From a bacterium (GTDB lineage: Bacteria > Verrucomicrobiota > Verrucomicrobiae > JAJYAR01), in the NCBI GenBank assembly GCA_021779435.1, contig JAJYAR010000025.1:1-13906 (forward strand): a DNA stretch of 13,906 nt. The letters are read 5' to 3'. Both the position numbers and the translations under genes were made by a program. Position 1 is the stretch's first letter, and every line of letters starts with the position of its first letter. Under the pieces are notes generated by a model. The model made no database searches and had not been told where the DNA came from. It worked only from the letters and a program-made list of their open reading frames with translations. Shown here piece after piece: positions 1 to 6,977 of the stretch.

Positions 1-79
1 CGGTGGGAGCCGAATCGTTTTGAGTAGGGCGCGGGGGTAGTGAAAGCGCTATCGTGTGAGGTGCGAGAGGGAGGGTACG

Positions 80-3034
80 ATGGCGCGTTGGTTGCGGCGG
101 GATGTGTTGAAGGGCGCGTTGGCGGCGCCGGCGGTGGCGGCGATGGGCGTGCCGGGATTGGCGGCGGCGCAGGAGGGTTCCGCGGCCAGCTCGGGCGGCG
201 GTGCGGAGGCGTTGCGGGAGAGGCTGCTGCTCGATTTCGGGTGGCGGTTTCACTTCGGCCATGCGGACGATGCGAAGAAGGACTTCGGGTTCGGGCTGGG
301 GCGAGGCGGGGCGTTCCAGAAGACCGGCGGGTTTCTGGAGCCGAGTTCGCTGGCTTATGACGACAGCGCGTGGAAGGCTGTGGATTTGCCGCACGATTGG
401 GCGATTGAGCTGCCCTTTACTAATGATCCGGAGTTGACGAGCAAGGGGTCGTATCCGCTCGGGCGGAGTTATCCGGCGACGAGCGTGGGATGGTACCGGC
501 GGGTGTTCGAGTTGCCGGCAACGGACGCGGGGCGGCGGATCAGCGTGGAGTTCGACGGGGCTTACCGAGAAGCGCTGGTGGCGTTCAACGGGTTTTACAT
601 TGGCCAGCACAGCGGCGGGTACGATCCGTTCCGCTTCGATTTGACGGATTTTGCGAATCCGGGCGGGCGGAACGTGCTGCTGGTGCGGGTGGACGCGACG
701 CTGAGCGATGGTTGGTTTTACGAGGGCGCGGGGATTTACCGGCACGTGTGGCTGGTGAAGACGGCTCCGGTGCATGTGAAGCAGTGGGGGACGCTGGCTC
801 GGGTGGAAGTGCGGGGCGGCGAGGCGGTGGTGCGGATCCGCACGGAGGTGGAGAACAGCGCGAAGACGCGGCAGGACGCGCGGGTGATTTCGACGGTTCT
901 CGATCCGGCGGGCAAGCAGGCGGCGAAGACGACGAGCGAGGCGTTCGGGGTGGATGATGCGGGCGAGCGCACGATCGAACAGACGGTGACGGTGGCGCGG
1001 CCGGTGTTGTGGTCGCTCGAAGAGCGGAACCTGTACCGGTTGGTGACGGAGGTGGAAGCGGGCGGGGCTATCGTGGACCGGTATGAGACGCGGTTCGGGA
1101 TTCGCACGGCGCGGTTCGACGCGGAGCGTGGGTTCTTTCTGAACGGGAAGCCGGTGAAGATCAAGGGGACGTGCAATCACCAGGACCATGCGGGGATCGG
1201 CGTGGCGCTGCCGGACGCGGTGCAGTATTACCGGGTGCGGAGGCTGCAGGAGATGGGCTGCAACGCGATGCGGACGTCGCATAATCCGCCGACACCGGAG
1301 CTGCTGGATGCCTGCGATGAGCTGGGCATGCTGGTGATGGACGAGACGCGGATGCTGAGTTCGAATCCGGATGGGTTGGCGCAGTTCGAGCACATGATCC
1401 GGCGGGACCGGAACCATCCGAGCGTGATTTTGTGGTCGATGGGGAACGAGGAAGGGATCGCGCCGACGGAGATCGGGTACCGTTTGTTGAGCTCGATGAA
1501 GGAAGAGGGATTAAAACAGGACGACTCGAGATTGTTTTCGATCGCTCCGCCGCCTTTGGGGCGCGGGATGGGCGAGGGCGGGCTGAAGGTGTGCGACGTT
1601 ATGGGGTACAACTACGCGGATCCGCAGGCGGAGGCGTATCACAAGACGCATCCCACGATTCCGGTGATGGGGACGGAGAATGTGAGCGCGGTGGGGACGC
1701 GGGGCGTGTATGTGACGGACGCGAAGAAAGGGTACGTGGGGTCGTACGATCCGTATACGACGACGGGGCGGGCATCGGCGGAGGGTTGGTGGCGGTTTGC
1801 GGATGCGATGCCATGGCTGGCCGGAGGGTTTGTGTGGACGGGTTTCGATTACCGGGGCGAGCCGTCACCGTATGGGTGGCCGAATATCGGTTCGCAGTAT
1901 GGCGTGATCGACATGTGCGGGTTTCCGAAGGACACGTTCTACTACTACCAGGCGTGGTGGACTCAGAAGCCGGTGCTGCACGTGTTTCCGCATTGGAACT
2001 GGCCGGGGATGGAGGGCGAGGAGATCGCGGTTTGGGTGCATACGAATGTCGAGCGGGTGGAGTTGTTCCACAACGGGCGGAGCCTGGGCGCGAAGGACGT
2101 CGAGAAGGATTCGCATGTGGCGTGGAACGTGAAGTACGCGCCGGGGGAGATTGAGGCGCGGGGGTACAAGGGCGGGCAGCAGGTTTCGACTGCCAAGCGG
2201 GCGACGACGGGCGCGGCGGCGAAGCTGGCGATGCGGGCGGACCGGCATATGTTGGAGGCGGACGGGGAGGATGTGGCGATGTTCGCGGTGGAGGTGCAGG
2301 ACGCGGAGGGGCGGGTTGTGCCGGTGACGGAGAACGAAGTGACGTTCCGGGTGGCGGGTCCGGGAAAGCTGCTGGGCGTGGGGAACGGGGATCCGACGAG
2401 CCATGAATCGGACCGGGGTCCGGCGCGGAAGGCGTTTTCGGGGCTGTGCGTGGGGGTGGTTCAGTCAAGGAAGACGGCGGGGACGGTGACGGTGGAGGCG
2501 ACGTCGCCGGGGTTGACGGCGGCGAGCTTGACGGTGGAGACGAGCGCGGTGAGGCTGCGGCCGCAGGTGGCGGTTTGGGAGCGGGAGGTTCCGAAGGGTG
2601 TGGGCGTGACGGGGTTGTGGCGGCCGGCGCCGGCGGGCGGACAGGGCGATGAGTTGATGGCGGCGTTTCTGGGCGGCGGGGACATGGTGTTCACGCTGCG
2701 GCAGAGCGGCGGGGCGATTACGGGCGATGTGGAGGCGGGGGGCGGCGGGTTCTTCGGGTCGCAGTCGGGCGCGGTTAAGGAGGGGAAGATCGAGGGCGGG
2801 AAGATAACGTTCGAGGCGGGGAACATGAGTTACTCGGGGACGGTGAGCGGGGACCGGATTGAGCTGGAGAGGAAGATGACTTCGTTCCGGATGCCGGGGG
2901 CGGTGAAGGAGCCGAGCGGGCCGCGGCCGGCGGTGGGGCCTCCGCCGGATGGGACGGATCCTTCGATGAACTTGGGACGGAGAAGGCTTGGGCGAGGGCT
3001 GCCGGGGGTGGTGCTGCGGCGGGTGGAAAGGTAG
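80..3034 (+). CDS. Exported GH2 beta-galactosidase-like glycoside hydrolase with extra C-terminal beta domain
   Basis: Predicted to hydrolyse terminal beta-linked sugars (galactoside or related) outside the cytoplasm. The ATG at 80 is chosen over one at 56 because a purine-rich AGAGGGAGGG lies just upstream and a Tat signal starts at once: RRDVLKG at residues 5-11, an Ala-rich core, and an AAAQ cleavage region near 30. The protein is 984 residues. The order is the N-terminal jelly-roll sugar-binding domain (DLPHDW motif), an immunoglobulin-like domain, then the TIM barrel with NGKPVKIKG and RTSHNPP. The acid/base is probably E457 in WSMGNEEG and the nucleophile E533 in MGTEN. After the barrel come regions resembling the DUF4982 and GH2 C-terminal domains. 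A further ~130-residue tail is rich in Gly and beta-strand-like repeats (TGDV, GKIEGGKITF, YSGTVSGDRIEL), which is unusual for GH2. Codons are heavily G-ended. Family is certain; the exact substrate is not. Confidence 0.93.
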   Translation: MARWLRRDVLKGALAAPAVAAMGVPGLAAAQEGSAASSGGGAEALRERLLLDFGWRFHFGHADDAKKDFGFGLGRGGAFQKTGGFLEPSSLAYDDSAWKAVDLPHDWAIELPFTNDPELTSKGSYPLGRSYPATSVGWYRRVFELPATDAGRRISVEFDGAYREALVAFNGFYIGQHSGGYDPFRFDLTDFANPGGRNVLLVRVDATLSDGWFYEGAGIYRHVWLVKTAPVHVKQWGTLARVEVRGGEAVVRIRTEVENSAKTRQDARVISTVLDPAGKQAAKTTSEAFGVDDAGERTIEQTVTVARPVLWSLEERNLYRLVTEVEAGGAIVDRYETRFGIRTARFDAERGFFLNGKPVKIKGTCNHQDHAGIGVALPDAVQYYRVRRLQEMGCNAMRTSHNPPTPELLDACDELGMLVMDETRMLSSNPDGLAQFEHMIRRDRNHPSVILWSMGNEEGIAPTEIGYRLLSSMKEEGLKQDDSRLFSIAPPPLGRGMGEGGLKVCDVMGYNYADPQAEAYHKTHPTIPVMGTENVSAVGTRGVYVTDAKKGYVGSYDPYTTTGRASAEGWWRFADAMPWLAGGFVWTGFDYRGEPSPYGWPNIGSQYGVIDMCGFPKDTFYYYQAWWTQKPVLHVFPHWNWPGMEGEEIAVWVHTNVERVELFHNGRSLGAKDVEKDSHVAWNVKYAPGEIEARGYKGGQQVSTAKRATTGAAAKLAMRADRHMLEADGEDVAMFAVEVQDAEGRVVPVTENEVTFRVAGPGKLLGVGNGDPTSHESDRGPARKAFSGLCVGVVQSRKTAGTVTVEATSPGLTAASLTVETSAVRLRPQVAVWEREVPKGVGVTGLWRPAPAGGQGDELMAAFLGGGDMVFTLRQSGGAITGDVEAGGGGFFGSQSGAVKEGKIEGGKITFEAGNMSYSGTVSGDRIELERKMTSFRMPGAVKEPSGPRPAVGPPPDGTDPSMNLGRRRLGRGLPGVVLRRVER

Positions 3035-3243
3035 GGGGGATGGGGGGACGAAGGGAGCGTTGTTGGGGTGCAGAAGGTGGCGTTTAGCGTCCGCTGTTCG
3101 TACGAAGCACGTGTCCGCCTTGGCGGGTTGGCGGGCTGGGGGTTAGACGTCCGTTTAAGGCATTCGGCGCCTTTGGTTCCGAGTCGCGCGTTTCTCGCCA
3201 AGGTCGAGGTCGAGAAGAGCCCTCCGCATCCATTGCCGCAGAA
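3035..3243. other. 209-bp gap between convergent genes, with two weak hairpins
   Basis: No gene is supported here; a 67-codon open frame starting at 3068 has no family signature. Two short inverted repeats could end transcription of either convergent gene: AAGGC/GCCTT at 3157-3161 and 3169-3173 around a 7-base loop, and TTCTCG/CGAGAA at 3192-3197 and 3211-3216 around a 13-base loop. Neither has a long T tract. A perfect 10-bp palindrome, TTCGTACGAA, lies at 3097-3106 and may be chance. The composition changes sharply near the right end, where the low-GC island begins. Confidence 0.3.
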
Positions 3244-4701
3244 TCACTTTTGCACTGGCTCCTCTGAATAATTGTCCGTCAACTGCTCCAGGCCGAGACC
3301 GTGGCGATCGATGTTGTCCTGAAGTTTGACTTCGGATAGATCCTGGAGATCCACGCCCTTCAGTGCCTCGAACGTGGCGCGTACGCTCTTGGCCAGCGCT
3401 TCCAGTTTCTTGCTTGTCATGATCCGGACGGCCTCATTGAAACCCGCGGCGGCCCCGACGGTTTTCGTCCAGATAATCATCATGTTCTTGTTTTTCGCGC
3501 CGGAATAGCGGTGCTTGAACCACGCACAGGAATTGTTCATTTGCCCGGTTTCGTGCTTATTTATCTCTTTCCTGTTCTGGTCCACCTGTTTCTTGCATTC
3601 GACGATCCAGTACAGGTCGTCGCGTAACGCCCAGAGGTTGTCCGGCCCTTGCCGCAGTTCCTTGTCTGGGCGCTGGGTTACAAATCCGAGGGCCTTTCCC
3701 AGATTGTCAAAGGCCGCTTCGAAGTCATCCGCTGTCACGCCGAAACGAAGGTTGGACACAATGGCGTCAACCTCCACGAGTAGCTCGTCGGCAGTTGCGA
3801 AGTCCTTGATCCATGCGATCATGCGCTCGATCCGCTTCTGGCCCTTGGTCGAGATGGTCTCAAACCGCATGCCCTGCCGCGGTCGTAGCAGATAGCGGTT
3901 ATGGGAATGTGCCTCGACCTGAAGCTCGTTCGACCGCGGGTTGTCGTAGGAATATGCGTAGCGCGCCATCTCTTGCAAGTACCATCCCTTGTCCGCGCCG
4001 GTGATCTTCTCCTTGTCCATCAATTCCTGAAGGATCGCCATCGCCTTATCCGGTCTCTTGGCCATGAAGGCAACCTCTGCCGCTTGTTCCGCTGCGAAGA
4101 TATTCAGCGCCGCCGGGGCCGTTGCTTTACCGGTGATTGTGGACATCTGCTGCTCATAGTAATTCTTCCACCCGGCATCTCGTTTAAGGCACTGATTCAT
4201 GAGGTTGGCAAATACTTCCCCTGGACTCTTTCCGCTCGAGACGTCCTCTTTGGCCAAATCCGCGATGTCCAGGCCGATTGTGATTTGGGTCTGAGTCTGC
4301 TCGGAGAAATACCCGCGGGTTTTCCTGGAACGTAGCTGCTTGACCAGATCGGTGCCAATGACAACGATGACGCTGTAATCCTTCTCGCCCCTGACCGACC
4401 GGCCCAGCCCCTGTTCGACGCTTCGAGCCATCTTGATCAATGTCACCTGGCTTTCAGCGCGGCAGACCTCGCTCCATCGGTCCGTCAGCGTTTCGCCTTG
4501 CGGCTTTGAATCGAGGACGAGAATCCGGCAGGATGCATCCGGCAAGTCGATCCCGTCATAGCGGTTCGCGATTACGATGACATCTTCGTACTGGCCATGC
4601 CGCAGGGCGTCGATCACTGAATCAATCGTTTCCGTTTTGGCGCACTTCGCACCTTTTGCGGTCCAGTCTTCCGCGAGCTTGAAGCTTGGCGTAATCGCCA
4701 C
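3244..4701 (-). CDS. Helicase C-terminal half (RecA2) fused to a PD-(D/E)XK nuclease-like domain
   Basis: This is the second half of a superfamily 2 helicase, read from a GTG at 4701. The reading frame is open upstream to the amber codon at 4741-4743, so translation of the isolated half, if it occurs, need not start here. The first residues (AITPSFKLAEDW) are helicase motif IV. Motif V is ANRYDGIDLPD at residues 45-55 and motif VI is EQGLGRSVRGEKDY at 96-109. A helical linker follows. Residues about 322-420 look like a restriction-endonuclease fold: a DDFEAAFDNLGKALGF helix, GPDNLW with D354, and WIVECKK with E368 and K370. That is the D...ExK spacing of PD-(D/E)XK nucleases. The stretch is in the same frame as the upstream helicase half (5766 minus 4701 is a multiple of three). 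GC is lower than in the flanks, suggesting transfer. The nuclease call rests on motif reading only. Confidence 0.8.
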   Translation of the reverse strand: MAITPSFKLAEDWTAKGAKCAKTETIDSVIDALRHGQYEDVIVIANRYDGIDLPDASCRILVLDSKPQGETLTDRWSEVCRAESQVTLIKMARSVEQGLGRSVRGEKDYSVIVVIGTDLVKQLRSRKTRGYFSEQTQTQITIGLDIADLAKEDVSSGKSPGEVFANLMNQCLKRDAGWKNYYEQQMSTITGKATAPAALNIFAAEQAAEVAFMAKRPDKAMAILQELMDKEKITGADKGWYLQEMARYAYSYDNPRSNELQVEAHSHNRYLLRPRQGMRFETISTKGQKRIERMIAWIKDFATADELLVEVDAIVSNLRFGVTADDFEAAFDNLGKALGFVTQRPDKELRQGPDNLWALRDDLYWIVECKKQVDQNRKEINKHETGQMNNSCAWFKHRYSGAKNKNMMIIWTKTVGAAAGFNEAVRIMTSKKLEALAKSVRATFEALKGVDLQDLSEVKLQDNIDRHGLGLEQLTDNYSEEPVQK

Positions 4702-4740
4702 AATGCCGTAGCGAGCGCTCTTGCTGGGCTTTGTCAGTAT

Positions 4741-4743
4741 CTA
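4741..4743 (-). other. In-frame amber (TAG) codon splitting the helicase-nuclease gene
   Basis: The plus strand reads CTA, so the coding strand reads TAG. It follows the residues LNRSKVI and is followed in the same frame by ILTKPSKSARYGI and then motif IV of the RecA2 domain. No base needs adding or removing to join the halves: the frame stays open from 5766 to 3244 apart from this codon. One base change from CAG, TGG, GAG or AAG would produce it. It lies in the linker between the two RecA-like domains, after motif III and before motif IV. Confidence 0.9.
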
Positions 4744-5766
4744 AATTACCTTGGAGCGGTTGAGATCGGTATTGATCAACGACGGGATGAGAACCATCTT
4801 TTCGCCTGACCAGCGCTCGTTCTTATCAACCAAAGGGTTGCAAATAGCTTTTTCCGACAGTCCGAGACCTTTCACAAGGAAGGCATCGTTTGTAACCGTC
4901 GCAGACATAAAGACCCTGTGCTTTGCGTTTGTGTAGGAGCCGAAATGATCGAGTGGCGGCAGATGCGGCTCGATTTCAATGCTGGAACCGGAAATGATGC
5001 AGTTGCAGTGGGCGAGAATGTCCTTGATCAGGGGCCACGCGAATTTGACCGCATCGGTCTTGGCTTGTTTGGCTAGGATTCCCGCGACGCTGTTTTGATG
5101 CGTGACCCACGCCCAGTAGGGGACCGGCAGGAATGTTTTGTAGTCACCTTGCTCGACTTCGGCGAACGTTCCAGCGCCCTGTTCCTTGAGGTCTGGACCG
5201 AAGATCGCCAGTAAGGGTTGATAGGCCGCATGGTCGCGCTTAAGGGTTATCTTGATGTTGTCATGAATGGCATCGATGCAGGCATGGCAGTCGTCCATCA
5301 CCATCGCGCCAACGTTAAGGGAACGCGGTCCTAATCCGAATTTGGTGATCCCATTGAAGACCTTTTGCACGGTCGTCACGAGGATTTGCACTGCATCCGT
5401 GAAGGCTTCTGGAATATCCCCATCCGTGGTGGTGCAGCATTGAATTCCGAAGCGCTTTGCCTGCGTCAGGGTTTGTTGAACCAGATTGTTGTTGGGGCAG
5501 ATATAGAGCGCTGGCTCGCCCGTCTCGTTCAGTTTTGATTGCAGGATTAGCAAGCCGATCAAGGTTTTGCCCTGGCCGGTGTGCATTTTGATGATCAGAT
5601 CCTTCAACGTGCGGCGATCAGCGAACCATTCCTGCAATACTGAGATTTGCGCCGGCCGCAGCGGCCCGGTGTCGCTCGCCCGATCTGCGCTTTCGTATAT
5701 CTTTTCGGGATCGACAAGTTTCGCCGCCTTCTTGCCACCATTGAGGCGCTTATTGAAATCGACCAT
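4741..5766 (-). CDS. DEAD/DEAH-type superfamily 2 helicase, N-terminal half (RecA1)
   Basis: ATP-binding half of a helicase or DNA/RNA translocase. The ATG at 5766 gives MVDFNKRLNG, a plausible start shortly before a Q-motif-like LRPAQ (Q40). Motif I is HTGQGKT at residues 62-68, with K67 and T68 the ATP-binding residues. Motif Ia is CPNNNLVQQT near 90-99 and motif Ib TTVQKVFNG near 131-139. Motif II is DDCH at 158-161, a DExH variant with Asp in place of Glu, and motif III is SAT at 288-290. The frame ends at residue 341 on a TAG, leaving RecA2 in the same frame downstream. With the downstream part the protein would be about 840 residues. There is no Shine-Dalgarno-like purine run before the ATG; the coding strand there reads CCTCCCT. 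The family is often found in mobile and defence contexts, in keeping with the integrase debris beside it. Confidence 0.85.
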   Translation of the reverse strand: MVDFNKRLNGGKKAAKLVDPEKIYESADRASDTGPLRPAQISVLQEWFADRRTLKDLIIKMHTGQGKTLIGLLILQSKLNETGEPALYICPNNNLVQQTLTQAKRFGIQCCTTTDGDIPEAFTDAVQILVTTVQKVFNGITKFGLGPRSLNVGAMVMDDCHACIDAIHDNIKITLKRDHAAYQPLLAIFGPDLKEQGAGTFAEVEQGDYKTFLPVPYWAWVTHQNSVAGILAKQAKTDAVKFAWPLIKDILAHCNCIISGSSIEIEPHLPPLDHFGSYTNAKHRVFMSATVTNDAFLVKGLGLSEKAICNPLVDKNERWSGEKMVLIPSLINTDLNRSKVI

Positions 5767-5773
5767 AGGGAGG

Positions 5774-5779
5774 ATTGTA
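5774..5779 (-). promoter_or_regulatory. Candidate -10 box giving a near-leaderless helicase transcript
   Basis: The coding strand reads TACAAT, matching TATAAT at five of six bases, and ends seven bases before the A of the helicase ATG at 5766. A start of transcription at the usual distance would fall on or next to the ATG, which would explain the absent ribosome binding site. No good -35 box is visible at 16-18 bases, so this is weak. Confidence 0.3.
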
Positions 5780-5950
5780 GTACTTTACGGTGCGTTCCGT
5801 GGCGTTCCAAGCATGAGTCCAGCATCGACTTCCACCGAGATAAGACTGCCTTCGGCCTGTTCACCTTGATCGGCCGGAGCCTTATGTTCGGGCCGTTAAT
5901 TTAACATCGTGCGAATTCACCTGGACGGGTTGTCGCCGGCCTGCGGATGC

Positions 5951-6250
5951 TCAGCTACTGGGCTCGATGCCGATTCTGTCGTTGACGGCGTTTTGTAGTC
6001 GTTGCTTATAGGCGAGATATTTCTCCGTCGTCTGGACCGAAACGTATCCGAGCAGAAATTGGATTTGGCCCGGGCCCTCTCCGGCAGCGCGGCAGAGTCG
6101 AGCGCAGGTCCGGTGGAGGTAATGTGGAACGAGATTTTCAATGGCTGCTCTCTTGGGGCAGTCCTTTACGACATGCACACGACGCGCTTAGTTACACCTT
6201 CTCCCCAGGTCTTGCCTGCTCGGCAAACGCACCGAAAGACGCGGCTTTCT
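5951..6250 (-). pseudogene. Tyrosine recombinase (phage-type integrase) C-terminal remnant, frameshifted
   Basis: Two frames together read as the end of a tyrosine integrase. Positions 6243-6178 encode RVFRCVCRAGKTWGEG followed by VTKRVV. The next codon should be TGG (W) but reads TG, and the sequence resumes one frame over at 6175 with HVVKDCPKRAAIENLVPH and continues to a stop at 5951. The catalytic HxxR box, normally HDLRRT, reads HYLHRT, so the Arg is now His. The LLGH box reads LLGY, losing the second His. The nucleophile Tyr survives in TTEKYLAYKQ. The frame holding the main fragment has a TAA at 6188-6190 upstream, and everything N-terminal is missing. This is inactive debris, and it marks the neighbouring helicase-nuclease as probable mobile-element cargo. 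Confidence 0.8.
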
Positions 6251-6437
6251 CTCACGCGACCCGCGAGATCCGGGCTGCGCAGGCCGGATTCAGCGGCCTC
6301 GTACGCAAGCGGGCGGACGGAGGCGACGGCGTTTGCCACGTCTCATCCGTTGGGGCCTCCGGACCCCCGCGGTGGAGTAAGTGGCGATATGGTCGAGGGT
6401 CGATGGCGCTAGACTAGGAACGAGAGCAGGAGACATC
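6251..6437. other. Gap between the integrase remnant and the MazEF pair
   Basis: No gene is supported. The minus strand carries a short open stretch that may be further decayed integrase (for example CAARIS near the expected position before the VFR segment), but it is too degraded to align by eye. A GTG at 6381 would extend the downstream antitoxin by 19 residues but has no ribosome binding site. No convincing promoter was seen. Confidence 0.3.
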
Positions 6438-6623
6438 GTGGACGCCTTGGCGGAGAAACTGGACGCTCGATTGCGCGAGTGGAAGCCGGAGACAGCGGCA
6501 GAGGCCAGGGAGCGTATCGCCGAAGTCATAGAGCTCGCCGATCACGACATCCTCGATATGGCGCGCTCACGCGCCGCCGAACAGGAGGTCCTGGACCTGC
6601 TCGATGAACCCCCAACCCGGTGA
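6438..6623 (+). CDS. Probable MazE-type antitoxin, small acidic helical protein
   Basis: A 61-residue protein placed directly before a MazF-like toxin gene, overlapping it by 20 bases, which is the usual antitoxin-then-toxin order. The GTG at 6438 is preferred over one at 6381 because AGGAGA lies just upstream at 6428-6433 and the 19 extra residues show no family pattern. The sequence is rich in Glu, Ala, Arg and Leu and is probably all helix (ETAAEARERIAEVIELADHD). No DNA-binding fold is recognisable. The antitoxin role is inferred from position and size; it presumably binds and neutralises the toxin. Confidence 0.6.
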   Translation: MDALAEKLDARLREWKPETAAEARERIAEVIELADHDILDMARSRAAEQEVLDLLDEPPTR

Positions 6624-6921
6624 GGTCTGGCTCGCTGATCTGGGACTCGCTGCCAAGGTGCGTCCCGTCGTTATCGTTTCCCGTCAAGACCCTGATCCGC
6701 CGCGGGCTCTCGTCTTGTACGTTCCCCTCACCACCCAGCGGAGAAGCAGTCCGTATGAAGTGCCGCTGCCGCTGCTTCCGTTCCTCGATCGTGAATCAGT
6801 GGCCAACGTTCAAGGACTGGGATCTCTGCCGACCTTGCGTCTTGAACGGAGAATTGGCAGGCTTTCGGCGCAAATCATGGAGCAACTCAAAGAGGCATTG
6901 GCGTTCGCCCTGGATCTTTAG
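6604..6921 (+). CDS. MazF/PemK-family toxin (endoribonuclease)
   Basis: A 105-residue protein with the N-terminal MazF/PemK signature: GEVWLADLG at residues 6-14 and KVRPVVIVSR at 18-27, followed by PLTTQ and a C-terminal RIGRLSAQIMEQLKEAL helix. These toxins cut mRNA when freed from their antitoxin, and the length is normal for the family. The ATG at 6604 lies inside the end of the upstream antitoxin frame. No ribosome binding site sits at normal distance (a GGAGG is about 15 bases away), so translation is probably coupled to the antitoxin. The gene ends 56 bases before the convergent hydrolase gene. Confidence 0.88.
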   Translation: MNPQPGEVWLADLGLAAKVRPVVIVSRQDPDPPRALVLYVPLTTQRRSSPYEVPLPLLPFLDRESVANVQGLGSLPTLRLERRIGRLSAQIMEQLKEALAFALDL

Positions 6922-6943
6922 CGCGGTTTCGAGTGAACGCTAA
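6918..6943. terminator. Weak hairpin between convergent mazF-like and hydrolase genes
   Basis: TTAGCG at 6918-6923 pairs with CGCTAA at 6938-6943 around a 14-base loop. The left arm overlaps the toxin stop codon. It lies between two converging genes, a natural place for a bidirectional stop, but there is no T tract and the stem is short. Confidence 0.3.
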
Positions 6944-6977
6944 GCCGGATGGGGAACGGGAGGCCCGGCGGCGGGGT

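Noticed and set aside
56..79. Eight-residue N-terminal extension of the GH2 protein
   Set aside because: The ATG at 80 has the ribosome binding site and directly precedes the Tat signal.
1599..2468. 289-codon minus-strand open frame opposite the GH2 gene
   Set aside because: Very Pro/Arg/Ser-rich composition with no family motif; it is the antisense of G-ended codons in a clearly coding GH2 gene.
3068..3271. 67-codon plus-strand open frame in the gap after GH2
   Set aside because: No ribosome binding site or recognisable motif, and it overlaps the end of the helicase-nuclease gene.
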